Shown piece by piece: positions 1-5,930 of a stretch of 6,325 nt of DNA. Each line of letters starts with the position of its first letter. Position 1 is the first letter of the stretch. The translations under genes and the position numbers were made by a program. Below the pieces are notes generated by a model. The model saw only the letters and a program-made list of their open reading frames with translations. It ran no database searches and was not told the origin of the DNA. Source of the DNA: Clostridiaceae bacterium (GTDB taxonomy: Bacteria > Bacillota > Clostridia > Saccharofermentanales > UBA5734); NCBI GenBank assembly GCA_012511525.1, contig JAAZFW010000010.1:1-6325 (forward strand). Direction: 5' to 3'.

Positions 1-1
1 C

Positions 2-1126
2 GTGTACGACGAGGCGGCCGCCAAGGTGTTCGGTGCGGTTGGCTGTCCGCCGATCCACTCTGAAGAAGCCCGCGCGGCGTGGCGCGCCTATGTCGCCGCC
101 ACGGTCGCACGTTACCGCGACCGGATTCCCCATTACGAGATCTGGAACGAGCCCGACGGCCAGTGGTGCTGGAAACACGGTGTCAGCGCGACCGAGTACG
201 GCCATTTCGCTATCGAAACCGCAAAAGCCATTCGGAGCGCCTATCCGGAGGCGACGATCATCGGCGGCGCCATCTGCCTGTGGGATCTGTTCTACCTCGA
301 CGAGGCCCTGGCCACCGGCCTGTACCGCTATCTGGATGCGGTCAGCTTCCACGAGTACACGGCGCGCGAGGAAAAGGTCTTCGAGCGCGTCGCCGCGCTG
401 AAGGCCCTGTGCGGCCGCTACAATCCAAATATCGCGATCATCCAGGGCGAGTCGGGCTCGCAGTCGCGCAGCGGCGGCGCCGGCGCGCTCAAGGGCGGCG
501 CATGGACACCCCGCAAACAAGCCAAGCAGCTGGCCCGCCACACGCTGGCCGACCTGATCACCGACGTTGCCTTCACATCCTACTTTTCCAGCATGGACAT
601 GATCGAAGCCCTGAACGGCCTGATTGCTGACAAGAACTCCTACCTGGACTACGGCTACTTCGGCGTGCTGGGCGCCAATTTCGACGAAAACGGCTTTTCG
701 TCCGGCGCCTACACACCCAAGCCGTCTTACTACGCCCTGCAGACGATCTGCTCCGTCTTTGCCGGCGAGGTGACCCCGGAAGACCTTCCGGTGCTGCGCA
801 AACCGGGACGCTCGGAACGGATCTTCGGCCAGGATTTCGACGGGCCGAACCTGATCAGCTCCGGGTTCAGGAAGCCGGACGGCTCGTGCGCTTTCGTCTA
901 CTGGTGCTCATCAGACCTGATGACGACCGAATTCGAGTCGACCGTGACGCTGCAGGCTGCGGCCCTGGACGGGGACATCAACCTGGTCGATCTGCTGGAC
1001 GGCAGCATTTACCGTTTCCCGGACAACATGGTCGAAGACCTGGGCGGCGGCCGGCGGCTGCTCAAGAATATTCCGATCAAGGACTATCCGCTGCTGTTGA
1101 CCTTCGGCGCATTTATCGGCGATTGA
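2..1126 (+). CDS. Glycoside hydrolase, clan GH-A TIM barrel with C-terminal beta domain (5' partial)
   Basis: The reading frame is open from the left edge and stops with TGA at 1124-1126, giving 374 visible residues. The motif YEIWNEPDG (residues 45-53, acid/base Glu50, codon 149-151) is the strand-4 signature of clan GH-A glycosidases. IIQGESG holds the likely nucleophile Glu150 (codon 449-451), 100 residues later as expected for strand 7. VSFHEY (114-119) fits strand 6. The TPKPSYYALQ segment near residues 237-246 closes the barrel, and the remainder looks like the small beta-sandwich common in GH39/GH5-like enzymes. Only 49 residues precede the acid/base Glu, whereas this clan usually has well over 100, so the GTG at position 2 is not the true start and the N-terminus, including any signal peptide, is outside the window. 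The reaction is a retaining hydrolysis of glycosidic bonds. The family and substrate cannot be decided from sequence inspection. Confidence 0.85.
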   Translation: MYDEAAAKVFGAVGCPPIHSEEARAAWRAYVAATVARYRDRIPHYEIWNEPDGQWCWKHGVSATEYGHFAIETAKAIRSAYPEATIIGGAICLWDLFYLDEALATGLYRYLDAVSFHEYTAREEKVFERVAALKALCGRYNPNIAIIQGESGSQSRSGGAGALKGGAWTPRKQAKQLARHTLADLITDVAFTSYFSSMDMIEALNGLIADKNSYLDYGYFGVLGANFDENGFSSGAYTPKPSYYALQTICSVFAGEVTPEDLPVLRKPGRSERIFGQDFDGPNLISSGFRKPDGSCAFVYWCSSDLMTTEFESTVTLQAAALDGDINLVDLLDGSIYRFPDNMVEDLGGGRRLLKNIPIKDYPLLLTFGAFIGD

Positions 1127-1139
1127 GTAACAGCCGGTA

Positions 1140-1148
1140 TGGTATAAT
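1140..1148 (+). promoter_or_regulatory. Extended -10 promoter for nfo
   Basis: TGGTATAAT is a perfect TGnTATAAT extended -10 element in the gap between the glycosidase stop (1126) and nfo (1205). Extended -10 promoters can work without a good -35 box, and none is seen at 16-18 bases (the nearest TTGAGT, 1123-1128, is only 14 bases away). Transcription would start near 1155, giving nfo a leader of about 50 bases and a transcript independent of the glycosidase gene. This is a sequence match only. Confidence 0.6.
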
Positions 1149-1162
1149 CGGGCCAGAAAAGA

Positions 1163-1189
1163 CTGCCGGGCTGCTGTGCGGCCCGGCAG
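1163..1189. promoter_or_regulatory. Strong hairpin in nfo leader; possible minus-strand terminator
   Basis: CTGCCGGGC (1163-1171) pairs perfectly with GCCCGGCAG (1181-1189). The inner bases extend it through one G-T wobble and two more pairs to a three-base loop at 1175-1177, about 12 pairs in all. On the plus strand the hairpin ends three bases before the AAGGAGG ribosome binding site of nfo and has no T-run, so it does not look like a terminator there and may affect translation of nfo. Read on the minus strand it is followed by TCTTTTCTGG, which resembles a weak intrinsic terminator for transcripts running leftward through nfo. Either role is inference. Confidence 0.5.
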
Positions 1190-1192
1190 AAC

Positions 1193-1199
1193 AAGGAGG
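1193..1199 (+). promoter_or_regulatory. Ribosome binding site of nfo
   Basis: AAGGAGG lies five bases before the ATG at 1205 and fixes that start. It is near-consensus and sits directly beside the 3' foot of the leader hairpin, so access by the ribosome could depend on the folding of the leader. Confidence 0.8.
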
Positions 1200-1204
1200 C
1201 CGAT

Positions 1205-2038
1205 ATGTTTTTACTGGGTTGCCATCTGTCCGCCGCCAAGGGCTATACGCACATGGCTGAGGAAGCGATCGGCATTGGCGCCAACACGTTTCAGTTCTTC
1301 ACCCGTAACCCGCGCGGCGGCAAGGCCAAGGACATGGATATGGCCGATGTGGCCCGGTTCCGTGAACTGGCGGCAAGCCACCATTTCGGCCCGATCCTGG
1401 CCCATGCGCCCTATACTCTGAATCCGAGTGGCGCCGACGCACGCGTGCGTGAATTTGCTTTCGAAGTGATGGCCGACGACATGCTGCGCATGGAGGCGAC
1501 GCCAGGCAACTACTATAATTTTCACCCCGGAAGTCATGTCGGCCAGGGGATTGAGAAGGGGATCGACCTGATCGTCGACCTGCTCGACACGATTCTAAAG
1601 CCCGACCAGACAACGCTGGTTCTGCTGGAGACGATGTCCGGCAAGGGCAGCGAAGTCGGCTCCCGCTTCGAGGAACTGCGCGCGATCATCGACCGGGTGG
1701 CTTTGCCGGGCAAGCTGGGCGTCTGCTTCGATACCTGCCACACGAACGACGCCGGCTATGACGTCGTCAACGACTTAGATGGCGTCCTGGCCGAATTTGA
1801 CCGGGTCATCGGCCTGGAGCGCCGCAAGGCTATCCATCTCAACGACAGCAAGAACCCCTTCGGCAGCCACAAGGACCGGCACGAAAAAATAGGGCAGGGA
1901 ACCCTGGGGCTGGAGGCCGTGACCCGTGTGATCACGCATCCGCTGCTCAGGGACCTGCCCTTTTACCTGGAAACGCCCAACGAAGTGGAGGGGTATGCCG
2001 AAGAGATCCGGCTGCTGCGCCAGATCCGGCCGGATTAG
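1205..2038 (+). CDS. nfo: Endonuclease IV (apurinic/apyrimidinic endonuclease)
   Basis: This is a complete 277-residue protein, the usual length for the family. Endonuclease IV cuts DNA 5' to abasic sites in base-excision repair and uses a trinuclear zinc centre inside a TIM barrel, acting in the cytoplasm on the chromosome. All nine zinc ligands of the family can be placed: His67 (HAPY), His107 (HPGSH), Glu142 (LETMSGKG), Asp176 and His179 (CFDTCH), His211 (HLNDSK), Asp224 and His226 (KDRHEKIG), and Glu256 (LETPN). The N-terminal GCHLSAAKG is also typical. The ATG at 1205 has a strong AAGGAGG site five bases upstream. An extended -10 promoter lies in the preceding gap, so the gene is probably transcribed by itself. 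Its TAG stop overlaps by four bases the stop of the convergent reductase gene. No functional tie to the sugar genes is evident. Identification is secure. Confidence 0.97.
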   Translation: MFLLGCHLSAAKGYTHMAEEAIGIGANTFQFFTRNPRGGKAKDMDMADVARFRELAASHHFGPILAHAPYTLNPSGADARVREFAFEVMADDMLRMEATPGNYYNFHPGSHVGQGIEKGIDLIVDLLDTILKPDQTTLVLLETMSGKGSEVGSRFEELRAIIDRVALPGKLGVCFDTCHTNDAGYDVVNDLDGVLAEFDRVIGLERRKAIHLNDSKNPFGSHKDRHEKIGQGTLGLEAVTRVITHPLLRDLPFYLETPNEVEGYAEEIRLLRQIRPD

Positions 2039-2922
2039 TCCTTGATCGTTTCGCCGGCTAGTTTCTCATAAAACCTGGCGATGGCCGAGTGGTCACTCTG
2101 CCCGTCGCCGCCGGCATGGAGCTGCTGCAGAATCTGCATGGCCGTGCTGGTCAAAAGCAGCGGTGCTCCGGTCAGGTAACCGGTGTCCAGCGCGTTAGCC
2201 AGGTCCTTGATATGCAGGTCGATCTTGAACCCGGGCTTGAAATTGCCGGATAGCATCATGGGGGCTTTGGCGTTCATGACCGTGCTGCCGGCCAGTCCGC
2301 CCCGGATCGCCTCGAAGACTTTCTGCGGGTCGGTACCGGCCTTTTTGGCCAGCATCAGGCCCTCGCTGAGCGCCGCGATGTTCAGCGCGACGATCACCTG
2401 GTTGGCCAGCTTGCAAGTGTTGCCGCTGCCGACCGGCCCGATCAGGACGGCAGAGCTGCCCAGGATGTCAAACAGCGGTTTTGCCTTTGCAAAATCAGCC
2501 TCGTCACCGCCGACCATGATCGCCAGCGTCCCGTCGACCGCCTTCGGTTCGCCGCCGGATACCGGGGCGTCCAGCATGCGGATCTTTTTCTCCTTGAGTA
2601 CCGCGGCAATCTCCTGTGAGGCTGCCGGTGCGATCGAACTCATATCGATCAGAAGCGTGCCGGCGTTGGCGTGGCTTTCGATCCCGTCCGGCCCCAGCGC
2701 GACCGCCTTGACATGCGGCGAATTGGGCAGCATGGTGATGATCACCGGGTTCGTTCGGGCAACCTCGGCGATCGATGTGGCTGCCCGGGCGCCCGCCGCC
2801 GCAACGGCCGTAACGGCCTCGGCGTTGATGTCGTAGACGGTCAGGTCGTAACCCGCCTTGATCAGGTTGATGGCCATGGGTTTGCCCATAATGCCAAGTC
2901 CGATAAAGCCTAATTTTTCCAT
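2035..2922 (-). CDS. garR: 2-hydroxy-3-oxopropionate (tartronate semialdehyde) reductase family protein
   Basis: This 295-residue protein belongs to the beta-hydroxyacid dehydrogenase family, whose GarR/GlxR members reduce tartronate semialdehyde to D-glycerate with NAD(P)H. It shows the N-terminal Rossmann signature GFIGLGIMGKPM (5-16), the stretch IITMLPNSPHVK (61-72), the substrate loop DAPVSGGEPKA (118-128, Ser122), the catalytic lysine in KLANQ (Lys171, with Asn174), and the C-terminal DLHIKDLANALDT, all close to enterobacterial GarR. The SGG substrate loop argues against the sulfolactaldehyde reductase subgroup, which has GRT there. The ATG at 2920-2922 is preceded by AGGAGG (2931-2936) at eight bases. 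It is the last gene of the minus-strand cluster, 27 bases after the second transaldolase, which suggests it reduces an aldehyde made by the enzymes before it. A related 3-hydroxy acid (3-hydroxyisobutyrate, threonate) remains possible as substrate. Confidence 0.9.
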   Translation of the reverse strand: MEKLGFIGLGIMGKPMAINLIKAGYDLTVYDINAEAVTAVAAAGARAATSIAEVARTNPVIITMLPNSPHVKAVALGPDGIESHANAGTLLIDMSSIAPAASQEIAAVLKEKKIRMLDAPVSGGEPKAVDGTLAIMVGGDEADFAKAKPLFDILGSSAVLIGPVGSGNTCKLANQVIVALNIAALSEGLMLAKKAGTDPQKVFEAIRGGLAGSTVMNAKAPMMLSGNFKPGFKIDLHIKDLANALDTGYLTGAPLLLTSTAMQILQQLHAGGDGQSDHSAIARFYEKLAGETIKD

Positions 2923-2949
2923 CGTGATATCCTCCTAGTACCGTGCCGC

Positions 2950-4005
2950 CTAGATCCAGCGGCCTGACTTTTTCGAGCTGTTGTATGTTTCCAGCGGCGC
3001 CCAGCCGGTTTCGGTGAACTGGGAGAGCAGCTTCTGGATGACCCCGTAGGTGATGAACTCGCCGGTCTTCAAACCGTCAGGTTCGTAGGCGCGCACAAAC
3101 TCGGGGATTTGGCAGAGCCGGTCGACCAAAGCGGGGTCGAGCGGTTTGTCGATGCCATTTTCCCGGGGCGGGTCTGCCTCGAGCACCATGTCCTGGACGC
3201 GCGTCGTGATCGAGAATGTGACCTTGGCTCCGGCCATTTCGGTCAGGTGATAGGCACCGCGCAGACCGGCTGGCATGATCACCGAACGATAGCCTTTTTC
3301 CGTAAAGAGGGCGTAAGTGCGCTTGGCAACCGCCAGGCCGGCGTGAATGACGTCATTTTCGCTGACCGCCGCCTGCATGTCGTGGGCGACATCGCGGATG
3401 TAATCGTCGAGACGGCCGACCTGCTGGACCACCAGGCAGAGGGCCGGACGGATGCCGGCCTTTTCGGCGCGGTCGGCGCCACGTTCATAAGCCTCGGCGA
3501 CGGCCAGCGCCTGGGCGACAGATACATTGAGCGTCGCGCAGACCGGGATCCCCTCGGCAGCCAGCTCTTCGACCACGATGACGCCGGAACGCGTGGCCGG
3601 CAGCTTGATGGCGATGTTGTCGCCCCAGGCGTGGATGCGGCGCGCCTGGGCCAGCATGCCGGCCGCGTCACCGGCCCGGCCCGGATTGAGCTGGCCCAGG
3701 GCCAGGCCTTGCCGGCCGCCGCTTGCTTGAAACACGTCCTTGAACTGGCTGGCCGCGTAGACAGCCACCAGCCTGAGCAGGGCTTCCGCGCGAGGCTCCA
3801 GGTCCAGGTCACCGGAGATGGCCTGGACTTGCTCGCGCCAGAAATCCGGCTCGTTCTGGAAGGTGCGGTACGTCAGGACCGGGTTGGTCGTAACGCCCAG
3901 CGCGCCGCGGGAGCGCGCCAGCAAGATCTCATCCGGGCTGCCCGAATCGTGCCACCAGCGGGTCGGCGTTTGCTCGTTCAGCCAGTCGAAGTAAGTCTTA
4001 GCCAT
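2950..4005 (-). CDS. Transaldolase-family class I aldolase, copy 1 (downstream paralog)
   Basis: This is a complete 351-residue protein of the transaldolase TIM-barrel family, which forms a Schiff base between lysine and a keto sugar. Visible landmarks are Asp20 (WHDSG), Thr39/Asn41 in GVTTNP, Lys134 in IAIKLPAT (the Schiff-base lysine), Thr158, Arg198 in VGRLDD and Arg249 in AGLRG; the arginines match the phosphate-binding residues of E. coli TalB. Compared by eye with TalB, the position of Glu96 is Gln105 and that of Phe178 is Gln195, so it is not a textbook transaldolase. The conserved tail EFVRAYEPDG and FITYG (302-321) is shared with the paralog upstream. The start is fixed by AGGAGGT five bases before the ATG. 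It lies 10 bases after the paralog and 27 before the reductase. It could be a fructose-6-phosphate-aldolase-like lyase or a transaldolase for an unusual ketose phosphate. Confidence 0.85.
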   Translation of the reverse strand: MAKTYFDWLNEQTPTRWWHDSGSPDEILLARSRGALGVTTNPVLTYRTFQNEPDFWREQVQAISGDLDLEPRAEALLRLVAVYAASQFKDVFQASGGRQGLALGQLNPGRAGDAAGMLAQARRIHAWGDNIAIKLPATRSGVIVVEELAAEGIPVCATLNVSVAQALAVAEAYERGADRAEKAGIRPALCLVVQQVGRLDDYIRDVAHDMQAAVSENDVIHAGLAVAKRTYALFTEKGYRSVIMPAGLRGAYHLTEMAGAKVTFSITTRVQDMVLEADPPRENGIDKPLDPALVDRLCQIPEFVRAYEPDGLKTGEFITYGVIQKLLSQFTETGWAPLETYNSSKKSGRWI

Positions 4006-4010
4006 CGGGT

Positions 4011-4017
4011 ACCTCCT
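4011..4017 (-). promoter_or_regulatory. Ribosome binding site overlapping the upstream stop codon
   Basis: On the minus strand the sequence TAGGAGGT contains both the TAG stop of the upstream transaldolase (4018-4016) and the Shine-Dalgarno site AGGAGGT of the downstream one, five bases before its ATG at 4005. This arrangement favours translational coupling and balanced production of the two paralogs. Confidence 0.75.
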
Positions 4018-5047
4018 AAATGTCCAGGGTCTGGAGCGGATTCCAGCCGTTGTCGCAGAACTGGTTCAAGGTGCGGTTGGTCGATCCGTAGGTAATGAAA
4101 TCCTCCGGAGCCATGCCGTCCGGTTCATAGGCGCGCACGAACTCGCGCATCGACTGGAGACGGCGCAGGATGGCAGGTTCGACCGGGGCATCGATCCTTT
4201 CGCCGAACGGGCCTTCTAGCGCGGCTAACCCGGCGGCGATCTTGGGTGCGATCGACATAATCATGCGGGCGCCGGCCAGTTCCGTGATATGGTAGGTGCC
4301 CCGGCAGCCGGCCGGCATCAGGGCGCATTCATAGCCGCGTTCCTGGAAGATCCCATAAGCGCGCTTGATCGCGGCCGTGCCCGCCCAGATGATGTCCTCT
4401 TCGGTCGCCGGACCGCCGCTTTCCTGCATCACATCGCGCAGGTAGTCGTCCAGCCGGCCGACCATCAGCACAGCGATGCCCAGGGCCGGTTCGCGGCCGG
4501 CCGCCCGGCAGCGTGCGGCGCCGCGCTGGTAGGCCTCGGCGGCCGCCAGCACCTGGGGGACCGTGAAGCTGACTGTCGCTGCGACCGAATAGCCCTTGGC
4601 AACGCAGTCTTCCAGGACCAGCAGGCCTGCCCGTGTGGCCGGCAGCTTGATCGTGATGTTGGGCGCGGCCTGGGCATAGCGGTCGGCCATCGTCCGCATG
4701 ACTGCGGCATTGCCGGGCCGGTTAGGGTTGACCTGGGCGCAGCAGTGGCCGCACCCGAACCCTTGGGCGCGAAAATCCGCGACCCGGGCGGCGATATAGC
4801 CGGCCACCTGGCAGATGAGGTGTTCGGCGCGCGCAGCGCCTTCCGAAGTCCCTGCTGCCGAGACACCGCGCGACCGCCAGTCGGACGGGTTGGCGCGCAG
4901 CGTGGCGTTGACAAGGAAAGGGTTGGTCGTGACACCGACGGCACCGTTGCCGATGGCCTCTTCCAATTCCGCCATCACGGCGCTGTCATGCCAGTAGATC
5001 GATCGGGTCGCGCCGGACAACCAGCGCAGGTAGGTGTTTTCAGTCAT
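4016..5047 (-). CDS. Transaldolase-family class I aldolase, copy 2 (upstream paralog)
   Basis: This 343-residue protein is a paralog of the gene directly downstream and nearly colinear with it. Landmarks are Asp21 (WHDSA), Thr40/Asn42 in GVTTNP, the Schiff-base Lys134 in ITIKLPAT, Thr158, Arg198 in VGRLDD and Arg249 in AGCRG. By eye against E. coli TalB, Glu96 becomes Gln105, Asn154 becomes Ala156 and Phe178 becomes Met195. Just before Gln105 sits a cysteine-rich stretch, GCGHCC (98-103), absent from copy 1. I chose the ATG at 5045-5047 because AAAGGA lies six bases upstream and the protein then aligns with its paralog from the first residues. A farther in-frame ATG at 5095 would add 16 residues and overlap the isomerase gene heavily. 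The start overlaps the isomerase stop by eight bases. The substrate is unknown; the two copies may have different specificity or form a hetero-oligomer. Confidence 0.85.
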   Translation of the reverse strand: MTENTYLRWLSGATRSIYWHDSAVMAELEEAIGNGAVGVTTNPFLVNATLRANPSDWRSRGVSAAGTSEGAARAEHLICQVAGYIAARVADFRAQGFGCGHCCAQVNPNRPGNAAVMRTMADRYAQAAPNITIKLPATRAGLLVLEDCVAKGYSVAATVSFTVPQVLAAAEAYQRGAARCRAAGREPALGIAVLMVGRLDDYLRDVMQESGGPATEEDIIWAGTAAIKRAYGIFQERGYECALMPAGCRGTYHITELAGARMIMSIAPKIAAGLAALEGPFGERIDAPVEPAILRRLQSMREFVRAYEPDGMAPEDFITYGSTNRTLNQFCDNGWNPLQTLDI

Positions 5048-5915
5048 GGGACATCCTTTCTGGTTCGGCCGGAGCCAGGCGGTAGGATTCGACATCCAGG
5101 CAGGTTTCCAGCGCTTTCAGGTAGCTAAGGCCGAGCCGGGCCGAGCGTTCGGCGTCCGGCCAGGGCAGGCACTCGCTGGTGACCACGCCGCTGTAGCCGA
5201 TCGCGCGCAGTTCGCGCAGGACCACTTTGAAGTCGATGTTGCCGCCGCCCGGGAAACGGCGGTTGGAGTCGGAGACGTGTACATACCCCAGTACAGGCGC
5301 ACTGGCCCGAATGGCGGCCGCAAAATCCGGATCCTCGATCTGCATCGAGTGCGTGTCGATATGCAAGAGCAAATTAGGCCGGCTGAGCCCCAGCAGGTAG
5401 GCCGCTGTCTCAGGCACCGTGTTGAGATAGTTGTCGATGTAGCGCGTGATCGATTCAACCAGCAGCGGAACCTGGCGCGGCGCTGCATAGTCGGACAAGG
5501 TCAGCAGCGCTTCGCTCAAGTAGCCGAGATAGCGGGTCTTTTGGCGCATATCCGGGATATTGGCGCGCATCGTGCCGATCACCACGCCGCAGGACAGCTC
5601 GGCAGCCAGGTCGATGTGCTCGGTCAGACGACGGATCGCAGCCTGCCGAACCCTGGCCTCGTCGCTAATCAGGGACAAGTGGTTCAAGCCGTATTCCAGG
5701 CCGGTGGACAAGGCGCAGAAATCTAGGCCGGCGTCGTTCGCGCGGCGCCTGAGCTTGTCCGGGTCAACCTGGCCCGGGTTGCGCAGGTGCAGTTCGAGCG
5801 CGTCGTAGCCGATCGAGCGCACCTTGTCGGCATACCCCTCCAGCGGCCCCTGGAAGACAGACGGCTTGTCCGGCGTCAGCGTTTCCAGGGAACAGACCAG
5901 ACCGTAACGAAACAT
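5040..5915 (-). CDS. Sugar isomerase/epimerase, D-tagatose 3-epimerase-like TIM barrel
   Basis: This 291-residue protein belongs to the xylose-isomerase-like (AP_endonuc_2) TIM-barrel superfamily. The predicted metal ligands are Glu154 (LVESITRY), Asp187 (HIDTHSM), His213 (YVHVSDSNR) and Glu248 (TSECLPWP). Their spacing of 33, 26 and 35 residues equals that of Glu152, Asp185, His211 and Glu246 in Pseudomonas cichorii D-tagatose 3-epimerase, and Arg219 falls where that enzyme has Arg217. Members move the carbonyl or invert C3 of ketoses through an enediol; hydroxypyruvate isomerase belongs to the same superfamily. The ATG at 5913-5915 is preferred because AGGTGA lies five bases upstream; a GTG at 5922-5924 would add three residues. 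It follows the dehydrogenase by 15 bases and overlaps the next aldolase by eight. It probably supplies the ketose that the aldolases cleave. The exact substrate cannot be read from the sequence. Confidence 0.85.
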   Translation of the reverse strand: MFRYGLVCSLETLTPDKPSVFQGPLEGYADKVRSIGYDALELHLRNPGQVDPDKLRRRANDAGLDFCALSTGLEYGLNHLSLISDEARVRQAAIRRLTEHIDLAAELSCGVVIGTMRANIPDMRQKTRYLGYLSEALLTLSDYAAPRQVPLLVESITRYIDNYLNTVPETAAYLLGLSRPNLLLHIDTHSMQIEDPDFAAAIRASAPVLGYVHVSDSNRRFPGGGNIDFKVVLRELRAIGYSGVVTSECLPWPDAERSARLGLSYLKALETCLDVESYRLAPAEPERMSHD

Positions 5916-5920
5916 GGCGC

Positions 5921-5926
5921 TCACCT
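5921..5926 (-). promoter_or_regulatory. Ribosome binding site deciding the isomerase start
   Basis: AGGTGA on the minus strand is complementary to the 16S rRNA tail and sits five bases before the ATG at 5915. The competing GTG start at 5924 lies inside this site and has only AAGGG three bases before it, which is too close, so the ATG is favoured. Confidence 0.6.
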
Positions 5927-5930
5927 GCCC

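Noticed and set aside
2004..2035. Repeats of AGATCCGG and a short ATCCGG/CCGGAT inverted repeat at the end of nfo, considered as a terminator
   Set aside because: The stem is only about six pairs, lies inside coding sequence and has no T-run on either strand.
2183..2836. Plus-strand open frame of 217 codons antisense to the reductase
   Set aside because: Mirrors the reductase codons and has no independent support.
3109..4095. Long plus-strand open frame of 328 codons antisense to the first transaldolase
   Set aside because: It lies opposite a clear transaldolase gene, shows no recognisable domain, and long antisense frames are expected in GC-rich DNA.
5048..5095. Sixteen-residue N-terminal extension of the upstream transaldolase
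   Set aside because: It would overlap the isomerase by 56 bases, lacks a paralog counterpart, and the ATG at 5047 has its own ribosome binding site.
4289..5128. Plus-strand open frame of 279 codons antisense to the second transaldolase
   Set aside because: Low-complexity Arg/Gly/Ala-rich translation with no motif, wholly explained by the coding strand opposite.
5034..5726. Plus-strand open frame of 230 codons antisense to the isomerase
   Set aside because: Shadow of a gene with intact metal ligands on the minus strand; no ribosome binding site or family motif of its own.
2035..5915. Sulfoquinovose (sulfo-transaldolase) pathway
   Set aside because: The reductase has the SGG loop of tartronate semialdehyde reductases rather than the GRT of sulfolactaldehyde reductase, and no sulfoquinovosidase or exporter is visible.
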